From positions 1 through 46,013 of the forward strand of contig JABFSG010000037.1 in the NCBI GenBank assembly GCA_013140715.1: a stretch of DNA of 46,013 bases, given 5' to 3'. The position numbers and the translations under genes are program-made. This DNA is from Nitrospiraceae bacterium (lineage in GTDB: Bacteria > Nitrospirota > Nitrospiria > Nitrospirales > Nitrospiraceae). The notes beneath the pieces are model-generated. The model did not search any database. It saw nothing but the letters and a program-made list of their open reading frames with translations, and had not been told where the DNA came from. Of the stretch, positions 1-8,078 are shown piece after piece. Within the stretch, counting starts at the first letter, position 1. Each line of letters opens with the position of its first letter.

Positions 1-48
1 ACCTTGACCTCAACCTGCCTTACTCGCTGTGACTTTGTGATCTTGGAA

Positions 49-951
49 TCAGCACCAGGCGCCAAGGCGGCAGCTCACAAAAGATTGGCTCAACGATGCG
101 GCGGAAGGAAGGCGGAAGGATGCAGTCGGGGCGGAGGGGATCAGTCCGGCGCTAAGGCTTGGCCGATTCTCCGACGGGGGGCTTGCAGGTGCCTGAGGGG
201 TGGATGGGGATTCGGTCTTCAGGGCCAGCAAGGTCGGGGGATTCTTCCCGCCGATTTTTGCGAGCAGGCTCTTTCCTTCGTTGGAGTGAGCGGAGTCAGG
301 ATACTTCTCTGCCAACAGTGTCAGCTTTTCGCTTGCCCAATCGTCTGCACCAAGATCATGGTAGCTAAGTGCCAGAAAGTACAGGGCATCCGGTGCCACC
401 GACTTGTCCGGGTACAGTTTCATGATTTGTTCGAAACGGTGCGCAGCGGCTAGATACGATCCCCGCCGATAATAGAATTCGCCCACGAATAGATGTGTCT
501 GCGCGAGAAGGTCATGGCATTCCTGTATCTTCTGGAGTGCGGGGCCGTCATAGCGGCTTCCTGGAAAGGTTTTCCGCAGCCGTTCAAAGGCTTCGAGGGC
601 TTTCTGAGTGGGAGCCGGGTCGCGCTGGATCCCGTTGGTTAGTTTCATCTGACTTTCTCCGATTCGGAACTCCGCGTAGGGAGCCAGAACGTGGGTGCGA
701 TGGAGATCGAGGAAATGGGTATACTCGACGATGGCCTCCGTGTATTCCTCTTTTTCGAAAAAGGCCTCTCCTCGCTTCATGATGACGTTGGGATCGTAGT
801 TCTTTTTAACCGAGTCGCCCAAGAAGATCTGTTCGTCTGTGCCGCTCAGGGCTTTCTTCGCCGTATTCTGAGTTTTGGGGGCGCTGGAACAGGCGGAGAT
901 AAGGCAGAATAGGGCCAGGCAGAGGCCGACAGCTCCTGTATATCGCGCCAT
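49..951 (-). CDS. BamD/YfiO-like TPR lipoprotein
   Basis: Predicted outer-membrane lipoprotein of about 300 residues, resembling the BamD (YfiO) component of the beta-barrel assembly machinery. The N-terminus is a lipoprotein signal with lipobox LISAC, putting the lipidated Cys at residue 21. The body holds TPR-like helical pairs, such as the stretch from RGEAFFEKEEYTEAI and a second from FYYRRGSYLAAAHRFEQ. A tail of roughly 60-70 residues rich in Pro and Ser follows and is longer than usual for BamD. I placed the start at the Met opening the signal peptide; an in-frame Met ten residues upstream (981) is possible, and neither has a clear ribosome site. It is divergent from fabH. Another TPR lipoprotein role, such as CpoB-like, cannot be excluded. 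Confidence 0.78.
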   Translation of the reverse strand: MARYTGAVGLCLALFCLISACSSAPKTQNTAKKALSGTDEQIFLGDSVKKNYDPNVIMKRGEAFFEKEEYTEAIVEYTHFLDLHRTHVLAPYAEFRIGESQMKLTNGIQRDPAPTQKALEAFERLRKTFPGSRYDGPALQKIQECHDLLAQTHLFVGEFYYRRGSYLAAAHRFEQIMKLYPDKSVAPDALYFLALSYHDLGADDWASEKLTLLAEKYPDSAHSNEGKSLLAKIGGKNPPTLLALKTESPSTPQAPASPPSENRPSLSAGLIPSAPTASFRLPSAASLSQSFVSCRLGAWC

Positions 952-1107
952 AGTAGTCAAGATGGGGGAAACTCGTGCCATTATTGGCTGGAAATGTACC
1001 AGGGGCCTGGGGGGAATGCAAGGTATCTCGTTCTGTAAGTTGACCCCTATGGTAGCGAGACCTATAATCCCGCCGACCCTGCAGCACACCACACATTATT
1101 TAGACCT

Positions 1108-2100
1108 ATGATGCGGACGAGAATTATTGGGACTGGTTCGTACCTGCCGGAGCGGGTAGTGTCGAATCGCGAGGTAGGGGCCTCGTTGGGCATTGAGCCT
1201 GCGACTATCCTACGCCTGACAGGGATCCAGGAACGGCGCAGAGCTGCTCCGTCCCAAGCCACTTCGGATCTTGCCGTGGAAGCAGCGAGGCAGGCACTCG
1301 ACGCTGCCGGACTTTCGGCTTCTGAGCTTGGAGGGATTCTGCTCTCAACGACCTCCCCCGATTCGACTTTTCCCTCTACTGCTTGCCATGTTCAGCGCAT
1401 GCTCGGTTGTTCCGCAATCCCGGCATTCGACCTGGCCGCTTCCTGTTCGGGCTTTCTCTATGGGCTTTCGATGGCCGATGCGATGATTCGGAGCGGGCAG
1501 GTGAAGGCCTGTTTGGTGGTGGCTGCGGAAGCGAAGTCTCGTTCGATCGATCCCGCCGATGGCGATACGGCGCTTCTATTTGGCGATGGGGCCGGAGCGG
1601 TCGTGGTCTGTGGCGAGACAGATGCAGGCCTGCTCAGCTCAGGCCTCTTGGGCGTCCGTCTCCACGCGGACGGGTCCCAGCACGGTTTGATTACGATTCC
1701 TGCAGGCGGATCGCGTCGACCGACGACGACAGAAACGGTCGAGACAGGGAGCCATACATTGCGGATGCAAGGGGCGCCGCTCTTTCGTCTGGCGGTCAAG
1801 CGATTGGACCAGGCCATCCGCGAAATCGTGAAAGAGTTCGGTGTCGATGTCCAGGACATCGCGCAGTTGGTATTGCATCAAGCGAACGGGCGGATTCTCG
1901 ACCAGCTCACGAAGCGGCTGGGAGTCCAGCCGGAACGGGTCTGTTCAGTAATCGAACGCTATGGCAATACGTCGTCGGCGTCATTGCCGATCGCCCTCGA
2001 CCACGCAGTCCGTTCTGGAAGGATTCTGCCTCATGACATCGTCGTCCTGGGAAGTTTTGGCGGCGGTGTGACCTGGGCGACAGGGTTGCTTCGTTGGTGA
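1108..2100 (+). CDS. fabH: 3-oxoacyl-ACP synthase III (KAS III)
   Basis: Condenses acetyl-CoA (or another short acyl-CoA) with malonyl-ACP to start fatty-acid synthesis in the cytoplasm. The 330-residue length is normal for the family. The thiolase-fold catalytic triad is visible: Cys113 in AASCSGF, His257 in LVLHQANGR and Asn287 in ERYGNTSSAS. The glycine-rich C-terminal GSFGGGVTWA is also typical. Two adjacent ATG codons (1108 and 1111) can serve as start. No other fab genes follow. The next gene is separated by a perfect hairpin, so it is probably transcribed alone. A specialised KAS III-like role in secondary metabolism is less likely but not excluded. Confidence 0.93.
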   Translation: MMRTRIIGTGSYLPERVVSNREVGASLGIEPATILRLTGIQERRRAAPSQATSDLAVEAARQALDAAGLSASELGGILLSTTSPDSTFPSTACHVQRMLGCSAIPAFDLAASCSGFLYGLSMADAMIRSGQVKACLVVAAEAKSRSIDPADGDTALLFGDGAGAVVVCGETDAGLLSSGLLGVRLHADGSQHGLITIPAGGSRRPTTTETVETGSHTLRMQGAPLFRLAVKRLDQAIREIVKEFGVDVQDIAQLVLHQANGRILDQLTKRLGVQPERVCSVIERYGNTSSASLPIALDHAVRSGRILPHDIVVLGSFGGGVTWATGLLRW

Positions 2101-2135
2101 GAAGGACATGTTACGGCGCTGTAACATGTCCTTCT
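2100..2135 (+). terminator. Perfect 15-bp hairpin after fabH
   Basis: Bases 2100-2114 pair perfectly with 2121-2135 around a 6-base loop (GGCGCT), starting on the last base of the fabH stop codon. Only a short T stretch follows, so this may be a terminator or an mRNA-stabilising hairpin. Confidence 0.65.
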
Positions 2136-2198
2136 TACCTTAGTAACGCCAGGATGAATACTACAATAGCGAATTGAATGGGGTAGAGGAGCGTCGCG

Positions 2199-2819
2199 AT
2201 GTTGTTTGGATTGATCCCTCAAGAAGAAGCCTTTTTTGAACTGTTCAAGCAGGCTGCACATAATATGATCGAGGGGAGCCGTCTTCTGAAGGTGATGATG
2301 GAGGATTTTCAGTCTCCCATTGAGCAGGCCCAGAAAATAAAGGACGTTGAGCACATTGGAGACGGCCTTACGCACGACATCGCTCGTCGATTAAACAAGA
2401 CATTTATTACGCCGATCGATCGAGAAGACATCCACGATCTAGCCAGCGCTCTCGACGACATCCTGGACGTCACGGAGGCGATCGCCGATCGTTTCGTGCT
2501 GTACAAGGTGAAGCAGCCGACCGAGATGTCGATCAAGCTTGCCGACATTCTGTACCGAGCATCTGTGGCTGTGGGGCGAGGTGTGGATCTGCTCGGCCTT
2601 CCGCATCCGGAGATGAAGAAGTGCAGTGTGGAGGTGAACAGTCTGGAAAACGAGGCAGACCGAGTCTCCCGCGATGCGATTTCCGGCCTCTTTGAAAAAG
2701 AAATCGATCCCATCGCGGTGATCAAGTGGAAAGAGATTTACGAGAACTTCGAAGCGGGAACCGATCGGTGCGAAGACGTCGCGAACATCCTTGAGCGGAT
2801 CACGCTCAAACACCACTGA
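2199..2819 (+). CDS. DUF47 family PhoU-like phosphate transport accessory protein
   Basis: A 206-residue all-helical protein of the DUF47 (YkaA/PhoU-like) family. Family members sit next to PiT phosphate permeases and are thought to regulate them. Seen here are the helical pattern with conserved acidic metal-type positions, such as the segment DVEHIGDGLTHDI and the DREDIHDLASALDDILD motif, and the second-half repeat SLENEADRVSRDAI. A good Shine-Dalgarno (AGAGGAG) precedes the ATG. The PiT gene starts about 140 bases downstream on the same strand, which supports the function. Metal binding is inferred from the family. Confidence 0.88.
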   Translation: MLFGLIPQEEAFFELFKQAAHNMIEGSRLLKVMMEDFQSPIEQAQKIKDVEHIGDGLTHDIARRLNKTFITPIDREDIHDLASALDDILDVTEAIADRFVLYKVKQPTEMSIKLADILYRASVAVGRGVDLLGLPHPEMKKCSVEVNSLENEADRVSRDAISGLFEKEIDPIAVIKWKEIYENFEAGTDRCEDVANILERITLKHH

Positions 2820-2825
2820 CAATTC

Positions 2826-2955
2826 GGAAGGCGTGAGGCGTGAAACGTAAGGTGCAAGACGTCATCGTTATGCAGGAAGACCCGTTCGTCCAGTTCCCTT
2901 TTCTTCAATTCCTTACCCCTTGCCCCTCACCCTTCACGTCTTACGCCTCACGAGT
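2826..2955. repeat. GTGAGGCGTGAAACGT-type intergenic inverted repeat
   Basis: The gap between the DUF47 gene and the PiT gene carries a GTGAGGCGTGAAACGT-like arm near 2834 and an inverted counterpart ending near 2953 (CACGTCTTACGCCTCAC). The word family (GTGAARCGT) recurs in other gaps of this window, at 5801, 22120, 31993 and 44766. Confidence 0.6.
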
Positions 2956-2960
2956 CTACG

Positions 2961-3956
2961 ATGCCTGAGCTGACCGGAATATTGCTCATCGTGGTTGTGT
3001 TGGCGCTCCTGTTTGATTTTTCGAACGGCTGGCATGACAGCGCCAACGCCATTGCGACTGTCGTCTCAACAAGAGTCGTGAGCCCGGTGGTGGCGGTGAT
3101 GGCAGCGGCTGTCCTGAATGTGGCAGGGGCCTTCATGTCTACTGCCGTAGCCAAGATGGTGGGATCGGGGATTGTCAGTCCAACGTTAGTTACGCAAGAA
3201 ATGGTCGCGGCGGCATTGGCCGGCGCCATCTTCTGGAACCTCTTCACGCTATTGCTGGGATTGCCGACGAGTTCCTCTCATGCCCTCATCGGTGGATTGG
3301 TCGGGGCTGCGGTGGCCCATGGAGGATGGGATATCGTGAAGTGGTCCGGGCTTCGACCGATATTGCAAGCCATGGTGCTTGCGCCGTTCTTTGGCTTTGC
3401 CATCGGGTTTTTGCTGATGGTGTTGATCAGCTGGGCCTGTTTTCGTGTCACCCGGAGTGTGGCCACCAAGCTGTTCAAAAAGCTGCAGCTTGTGTCTGCT
3501 TGTTTCATGGCCTTCAGTCACGGGTCCAACGACGCGCAGAAGGCGATGGGGATCATTACACTGGCGTTGCTTTCCACAGGGCAGATTTCTTCGAACGAAG
3601 TGCCGGGGTGGGTGATCGCCGCTTGCGCTGTGGCGATGGGATTGGGAACAGCGGTGGGCGGCTGGAAGATTGTCCGTACACTGGGAATGGGCATCGTCAA
3701 GCTGGAACCGGTGCATGGGTTTGCGGCGGAGACCGGCGCCGCGTCGGTTCTGCTGGTGACGGCGTACGTCGGTTTGCCTGTGAGCACGACGCAGACCATT
3801 ACGACGTCGGTCATGGGGGTCGGTGCGATCAAGCGTTTCTCGGCGGTGCGCTGGGGCGTCACCGCAAAAATTCTGTACGCCTGGGTGTTCACACTTCCTG
3901 GCGCCGCGCTGCTCGCGTGGCTCATCTATTATTTGATCGGGCTTAGGTTTGTTTAA
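2961..3956 (+). CDS. pit: PiT family inorganic phosphate transporter
   Basis: Inner-membrane low-affinity phosphate permease, 331 residues, in the normal range for the short PiT class. The two family signature repeats are both visible: FSNGWHDSANAIATVVSTR near the N-terminus and FSHGSNDAQKAMGII in the second half. About ten hydrophobic segments are spread over the whole protein. It follows a DUF47 partner, a standard pairing. Its 3' end overlaps the 3' end of the convergent phoR by 14 bases, so transcription of the two may interfere. The window contains no pstSCAB genes. Confidence 0.93.
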   Translation: MPELTGILLIVVVLALLFDFSNGWHDSANAIATVVSTRVVSPVVAVMAAAVLNVAGAFMSTAVAKMVGSGIVSPTLVTQEMVAAALAGAIFWNLFTLLLGLPTSSSHALIGGLVGAAVAHGGWDIVKWSGLRPILQAMVLAPFFGFAIGFLLMVLISWACFRVTRSVATKLFKKLQLVSACFMAFSHGSNDAQKAMGIITLALLSTGQISSNEVPGWVIAACAVAMGLGTAVGGWKIVRTLGMGIVKLEPVHGFAAETGAASVLLVTAYVGLPVSTTQTITTSVMGVGAIKRFSAVRWGVTAKILYAWVFTLPGAALLAWLIYYLIGLRFV

Positions 3957-5787
3957 CCGGCTGACCGATCTGTTGAGCCGGTAGCCGAACGACGAAACGG
4001 CTGCCGGTCGGAGTATTCCCTTCGACCCAGACCCGTCCGCCTAGTCCCTCGACGATATGCCTGACGATTGCCAACCCGAGCCCCGTTCCGCCTAATTCAC
4101 GCGAGCGGGCCTTATCCACTCGATAGAACCGTTCGAATATCCGCGGGCGATCCTGCTCAGGAATGCCGATACCGGTATCGGTCACGCTCACTTCCACCGC
4201 CGTGGTTATCCCTGGTCGCTCGGTATCGTCTGAAACCGGGTGGGCCGCAACGGTGACGGTCCCTGTTCCAGCGGTATATTTGACGGCATTGTCCAGCAGG
4301 TTCGACAGGACCTGTATCAGCCGGTCTTCGTCGCCGAGCACAGCCGGGAGATCGCCCTCCACGAAGGAGACGAGCCGGTGCCCCTTTTTATCTGCCAAGG
4401 GCTTGATCATGGCCAGCGTTCGTTCGATGGCGCCCTGGATGTGCAGCGGCTCCCGCTTGAACAAGATCTGTCCTGATTCGATCCGTGACAACTGGAGGAG
4501 GTCTTCGAGAATCAGGTTTAATCGGTCGCTTTGTTTGAGAATGATGTTGAGGAACTTTGTGCTGGTTTCAGGGTCGTCTTTGGCGCCATCGAGCAAGGCC
4601 TCGATATACCCCTTAATCGACGTGAGCGGGGTCCTCAGTTCATGAGACACGTTGGCCACGAAATCTTTTCGGATGAGTTCCAGGCGGCGTAACTCCGTCA
4701 TGTCGTGAAAAACCAACACCGCGAATGCGTCGTTTTCTCGATCGTTGGCGGTGACGGAGGCCTCGATATGGAGACGGCGACCGCTTGGATGCAGGAGAAT
4801 TTCGTCTTCTGCATTCATGCGTTTCGTCAGGACTCTGGAGACGAGGGTATCCAGCTGCGGATACCGGAAGACGTCGGAGCAGGGATGGCCCCGTACGTCC
4901 ATTCTGGTGACGTCGAACATTCGCTCCAGTGCCGGATTGATTTGCAGCACGCGGCCTCGGCTGTCCAGGACCATCACTCCTTCAACCATCGAGGTCAGCA
5001 TGGCCAAGAGCTGACCCCGATCCTCTGAGAGTTCATCGATCTTGGTCTTCAGTTGATCCGTCATGTGGTTGAGCGTGTCGGCTAGGAGGCCGACTTCATC
5101 CCGAGATCCGGTTCGAATATGGACCGCATGGTCGCCTTTTGCCAGTTGTTGGGCAGCGATCGCAATTGTGGACAGGGGTTTTGTAATGCTGTGAGCGAGC
5201 CCTACACTCAGTGCGACGGCAATCAAGAATGCAATTCCGAACGCGAGGGCCAAGTTCCGGTGCAACTTGTCCACCTCAAGGTCAAATGCGGTCATCGGCA
5301 AGCCCAGCCTCAAGAAGGCGGATGGGCTTGTTTGGCCAGCACTCAGTAAAGGGATAGCCAGATATAAGGTGCGCTCACCGGTGGTGTGACTTGTGCGGAA
5401 GTCCGTTCCGCGCCCGGTTGCAACGGCCTGTTGAATCTCCGGTCGCGCCAGATGGTTCTCAACCGCCGGGAGATTGCTATCTGAAACAGCGCTGTCGGCC
5501 AACACTCGTCCATCTAGGGCAACGATGGTGACACGTGCGAGGGCCCGCGCGCCAAGGTCTCGAACGGCGGTTTGTAATTGGGGAGTTGGCGACAGAGTTC
5601 CCGATGGCGTCAGAAACGGCTGCAGCCCGTAGGCGACGAGGCTGGTTCGAGCCTCCAGTATCTGGCCCGATTGGGCGATTTCCTGTTGTTCAAGGGAGCG
5701 AACCGCCAAGGTCCTGGCGATGAGAAGTCCACAGGCAAGAACCAGCAGGGTTCCGATCGTGACCTTCCATCTGATGGAGAGTGTCAT
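3943..5787 (-). CDS. phoR: PhoR-like sensor histidine kinase
   Basis: Membrane sensor kinase of 614 residues that should phosphorylate the PhoB-like regulator encoded just upstream. Order of parts: TM helix (about 8-28), a periplasmic sensor region of about 140 residues, a second TM helix, a HAMP linker beginning ITKPLSTIA, a PAS domain (EGVMVLDSRGRVLQINPALE), the HisKA dimerisation helix with phospho-accepting His382 in NVSHELRTPL, and a HATPase_c domain with the N box (LLDNAVKYT) and G boxes (DTGIGIPEQD, GTGLGLAIV). The large periplasmic domain differs from the short N-terminus of enteric PhoR. The pairing with PhoB and PiT supports a phosphate role, but the stimulus is inferred. Confidence 0.88.
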   Translation of the reverse strand: MTLSIRWKVTIGTLLVLACGLLIARTLAVRSLEQQEIAQSGQILEARTSLVAYGLQPFLTPSGTLSPTPQLQTAVRDLGARALARVTIVALDGRVLADSAVSDSNLPAVENHLARPEIQQAVATGRGTDFRTSHTTGERTLYLAIPLLSAGQTSPSAFLRLGLPMTAFDLEVDKLHRNLALAFGIAFLIAVALSVGLAHSITKPLSTIAIAAQQLAKGDHAVHIRTGSRDEVGLLADTLNHMTDQLKTKIDELSEDRGQLLAMLTSMVEGVMVLDSRGRVLQINPALERMFDVTRMDVRGHPCSDVFRYPQLDTLVSRVLTKRMNAEDEILLHPSGRRLHIEASVTANDRENDAFAVLVFHDMTELRRLELIRKDFVANVSHELRTPLTSIKGYIEALLDGAKDDPETSTKFLNIILKQSDRLNLILEDLLQLSRIESGQILFKREPLHIQGAIERTLAMIKPLADKKGHRLVSFVEGDLPAVLGDEDRLIQVLSNLLDNAVKYTAGTGTVTVAAHPVSDDTERPGITTAVEVSVTDTGIGIPEQDRPRIFERFYRVDKARSRELGGTGLGLAIVRHIVEGLGGRVWVEGNTPTGSRFVVRLPAQQIGQPVKQT

Positions 5788-5800
5788 AAGGGACGTGTTT

Positions 5801-5878
5801 CGTTAACCGTTCATCGTGAATCGTTGAAAGATTTCCGGACATTTCTGGCGTTTAATGATTCACGATTCACGTTCTTTT
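5801..5878. repeat. Inverted GTGAATCGT repeat between phoB and phoR
   Basis: The 72-base gap between phoB and phoR contains CGTGAATCGTT near 5815 and the inverse ACGATTCACG near 5866, giving an imperfect stem. It reaches into the last codons of phoB. It belongs to the same word family as the other GTGAA-rich gaps. Confidence 0.5.
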
Positions 5879-6564
5879 AATTTGTACCCCAGGGATTTGA
5901 CCGAAATAATCGCCTCGTTGAGTGAAGGGAGTTTCTGCTTGAGTCTTCGAATGTGGACGTCGACGGTTCTTGTCGTTCCATAGTAATCGTATCCCCAGAC
6001 GGTATTGAGGAGGACGTCTCTTGTCAGGACTCTACCGGGATTGCGCAGAAGGTGTTCGAGCAGTCCGAATTCTTTGGCTGTGAGAGGGACTTCAATCTTT
6101 TTGTAGGAGACTTCGTGTCGTGCGAGATCCATGACGAGATCGCCATAGCGATAGTTGGCTTGCTTGTCGTCCGGCGTCCGCTCAAGCCGTCGAAAGAGGG
6201 CCTTGATGCGGGCGACTAGAGTTTTTGGGCTAAACGGTTTGGTGACATAGTCGTCTGCTCCCAACTCCAGGCCGACAACTGTGTCCGATTCCTCCGCTTT
6301 GGCGGTCAGCATAATGATGGGGAGTAGTGCGGTCTCCGGCGTGGATCGAAGGCGTTTACAGACCTCGATGCCATCGATCTCTGGCAGCATCAAGTCAAGA
6401 ATGACCAAATCCGGTTTCTCCTGCTTTACTTGCCGGAGACCTTCTATACCGGTTGCAGCCGATACGGTTCGAAAACCCTCTTTCTCCACATAGAGTTTGA
6501 CCAGTTGGAGAATATCCGGCTCATCTTCAACGATGAGGACTTTTTTGCTGGCTGAACTTGACAT
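5860..6564 (-). CDS. phoB: PhoB-like response regulator (OmpR family)
   Basis: Two-domain transcription regulator of 234 residues. The receiver has the acidic pair in IVEDEPD, phospho-accepting Asp57 in VILDLMLP, Thr87 in IMLTAKAEE and Lys109 in YVTKPF. The C-terminal half is a winged helix-turn-helix with the OmpR/PhoB pattern (LTAKEFGLLEHLLRNPG and VDVHIRRLKQKL). I start at the Met five residues before the conserved SKKVLIVEDE; an upstream in-frame ATG at 6624 would add 20 residues and has an AAAGG-like ribosome site, so the start is uncertain. It lies immediately upstream of phoR and is probably co-transcribed with it. Confidence 0.9.
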   Translation of the reverse strand: MSSSASKKVLIVEDEPDILQLVKLYVEKEGFRTVSAATGIEGLRQVKQEKPDLVILDLMLPEIDGIEVCKRLRSTPETALLPIIMLTAKAEESDTVVGLELGADDYVTKPFSPKTLVARIKALFRRLERTPDDKQANYRYGDLVMDLARHEVSYKKIEVPLTAKEFGLLEHLLRNPGRVLTRDVLLNTVWGYDYYGTTRTVDVHIRRLKQKLPSLNEAIISVKSLGYKLKERES

Positions 6565-6953
6565 GGCTGGCACCGTGAGACTACGGGGGAGAGGGCAAGG
6601 TGTCAAGACAGGGTGCAAGGGCATGAGGACCTTTCTTTGCTCCCGGAGCGCGCGCCCGAAGACGGGCCTCGCTCGACGGCCGCAGTCGAAAGCTCCTCAC
6701 CCCCTTGCTTGGTCAGCATTGACATGGAGCAGAGAATGCGAATGGACGTGCGGAGTCAGGCGTCCCTAGCCCACCCAGCCTAGGTTATGGTGGAGAGTGA
6801 GGGAGAATATGCACGGGAGACGAGTAGGGGAGAGAGGCGCAGGGCAATTGTATTGACGAGGCCCGCTGCTCTGACGTAATGTGGACGACAGTGATCTGTG
6901 GCAGCGTGGCGTACGAGTACACCCTAAGACCGACTTAAGGAGAGGTGGCGGCT
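6565..6953. other. Gap between phoB and ispH with a partial structured repeat
   Basis: No gene is supported here. Bases about 6627-6680 resemble the first third of the structured repeat found at 45.0 and 45.7 kb, including a GCCCG/CGGGC hairpin (near 6652-6666). The right part holds a weak candidate promoter for ispH (TTGACG at 6853, 18-base spacer, TAATGT at 6877). Confidence 0.4.
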
Positions 6954-7907
6954 ATGAGGATCTATCTCGCCAACCCACGAGGGTTTTGCGCCGGAGTCGA
7001 CCGGGCGATTGATATTGTCGATCTCTCGCTTAAGAAGTATGGGGCGCCGATCTATGTCCGACATGAAATCGTCCATAGCCGGCATGTCGTGAACTCACTC
7101 CGCACCAAGGGCGCTGTATTCGTGGAGGAGTTGGGGGAAGTGCCGGAAGGTTCGGTTGTGATCTTTAGCGCTCACGGGGTTGCCAAGTCTGTCTGGGAGG
7201 AAGCGAATCGGCGGCGGTTGCATGTGATCGATGCGACCTGTCCGTTGGTCATCAAAGTGCATAACGAGGTCAATCGCGACTATACGCAGGGGTATGACCT
7301 TATTCTGATCGGCCATGCAGGCCATCCGGAAGTGATTGGGACGCTCGGGCAGATTCCGGACAAGTTCCATCTGGTCTCTTCGGTGGCCGATGTCGAAAAA
7401 TTGCAGGTCGATAATGTCCACGACCTCTCGTATGTCACACAAACGACGCTGAGCGTGGACGAGTGTCGGGATATCGTCGGCGCCCTCCACAAACGGTTTC
7501 CGAACATCAAGGGGCCGCACCAGGAGGATATCTGCTACGCAACGCAGAACCGCCAGAACGCTGTGAAGGAGCTCTCCAAGCTGGTCGACGTCATTCTCGT
7601 CATCGGCTCCCCGAATAGCTCGAACTCCAATCGTCTGCGTGAGTTGGGGGAGCAGTGTGGGATTGCATCCTATCTGATCGATGCCGCGTCGGATATCAAC
7701 CCAACTTGGCTTACGAATGTGAAAGCGGTCGGGATCACAGCCGGTGCGTCAGCGCCGGAAGTTTTGGTCGAAGAAGTGGTTGCGTACCTCAAGACATTCG
7801 GGACTGCAGAGGTCCAAGACCTGACTGTGATTGAAGAAGACGTTGAGTTTCTTCTTCCGAAGGAACTGATTACCATTGAGTCCTTCAAAAGTTCTGTTGG
7901 AGCTTAG
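6954..7907 (+). CDS. ispH: 4-hydroxy-3-methylbut-2-enyl diphosphate reductase
   Basis: Last enzyme of the MEP pathway, making IPP and DMAPP from HMBPP with a [4Fe-4S] cluster in the cytoplasm. The three cluster cysteines are visible: Cys12 in PRGFCAGV, Cys96 in DATCPLV and Cys194 in [11 protein letters not shown]. The conserved [10 protein letters not shown] and TAGASAPE motifs are also present. The 317-residue length is typical. The ATG at 6954 is chosen because AAGGAG at 6937 is too close to the alternative GTG at 6945. dxs and ispG lie 13-15 kb downstream on the same strand, so three MEP genes are in this window. Confidence 0.95.
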   Translation: MRIYLANPRGFCAGVDRAIDIVDLSLKKYGAPIYVRHEIVHSRHVVNSLRTKGAVFVEELGEVPEGSVVIFSAHGVAKSVWEEANRRRLHVIDATCPLVIKVHNEVNRDYTQGYDLILIGHAGHPEVIGTLGQIPDKFHLVSSVADVEKLQVDNVHDLSYVTQTTLSVDECRDIVGALHKRFPNIKGPHQEDICYATQNRQNAVKELSKLVDVILVIGSPNSSNSNRLRELGEQCGIASYLIDAASDINPTWLTNVKAVGITAGASAPEVLVEEVVAYLKTFGTAEVQDLTVIEEDVEFLLPKELITIESFKSSVGA

Positions 7908-7972
7908 ACGGGATAACCCCATCCCTCTCCATCGGCCCTCTCCCCAAATATTGTAGGCCCTTTCCCTCTGCC

Positions 7973-7991
7973 TACCACCGGCGGTATTTTT
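7973..7991 (+). terminator. Short stem with T-run after ispH
   Basis: TACC at 7973 pairs with GGTA at 7982, with extra partial pairing inside, followed directly by a five-T run. It is weak in stem length but correctly placed to end ispH transcription. Confidence 0.4.
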
Positions 7992-8078
7992 CTTTGATTT
8001 TCCTCCAAGGTCTATGCTACAGAACCACAGTCCTATCCCCTTGCATCCGCTCGAAACATGCTACCGAAGGAGTCGTCG

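Noticed and set aside
1383-2036. 217-codon frame overlapping fabH on the same strand
   Set aside because: Arg/Gly/Ser-rich shadow of fabH in another frame; no domain and no ribosome site.
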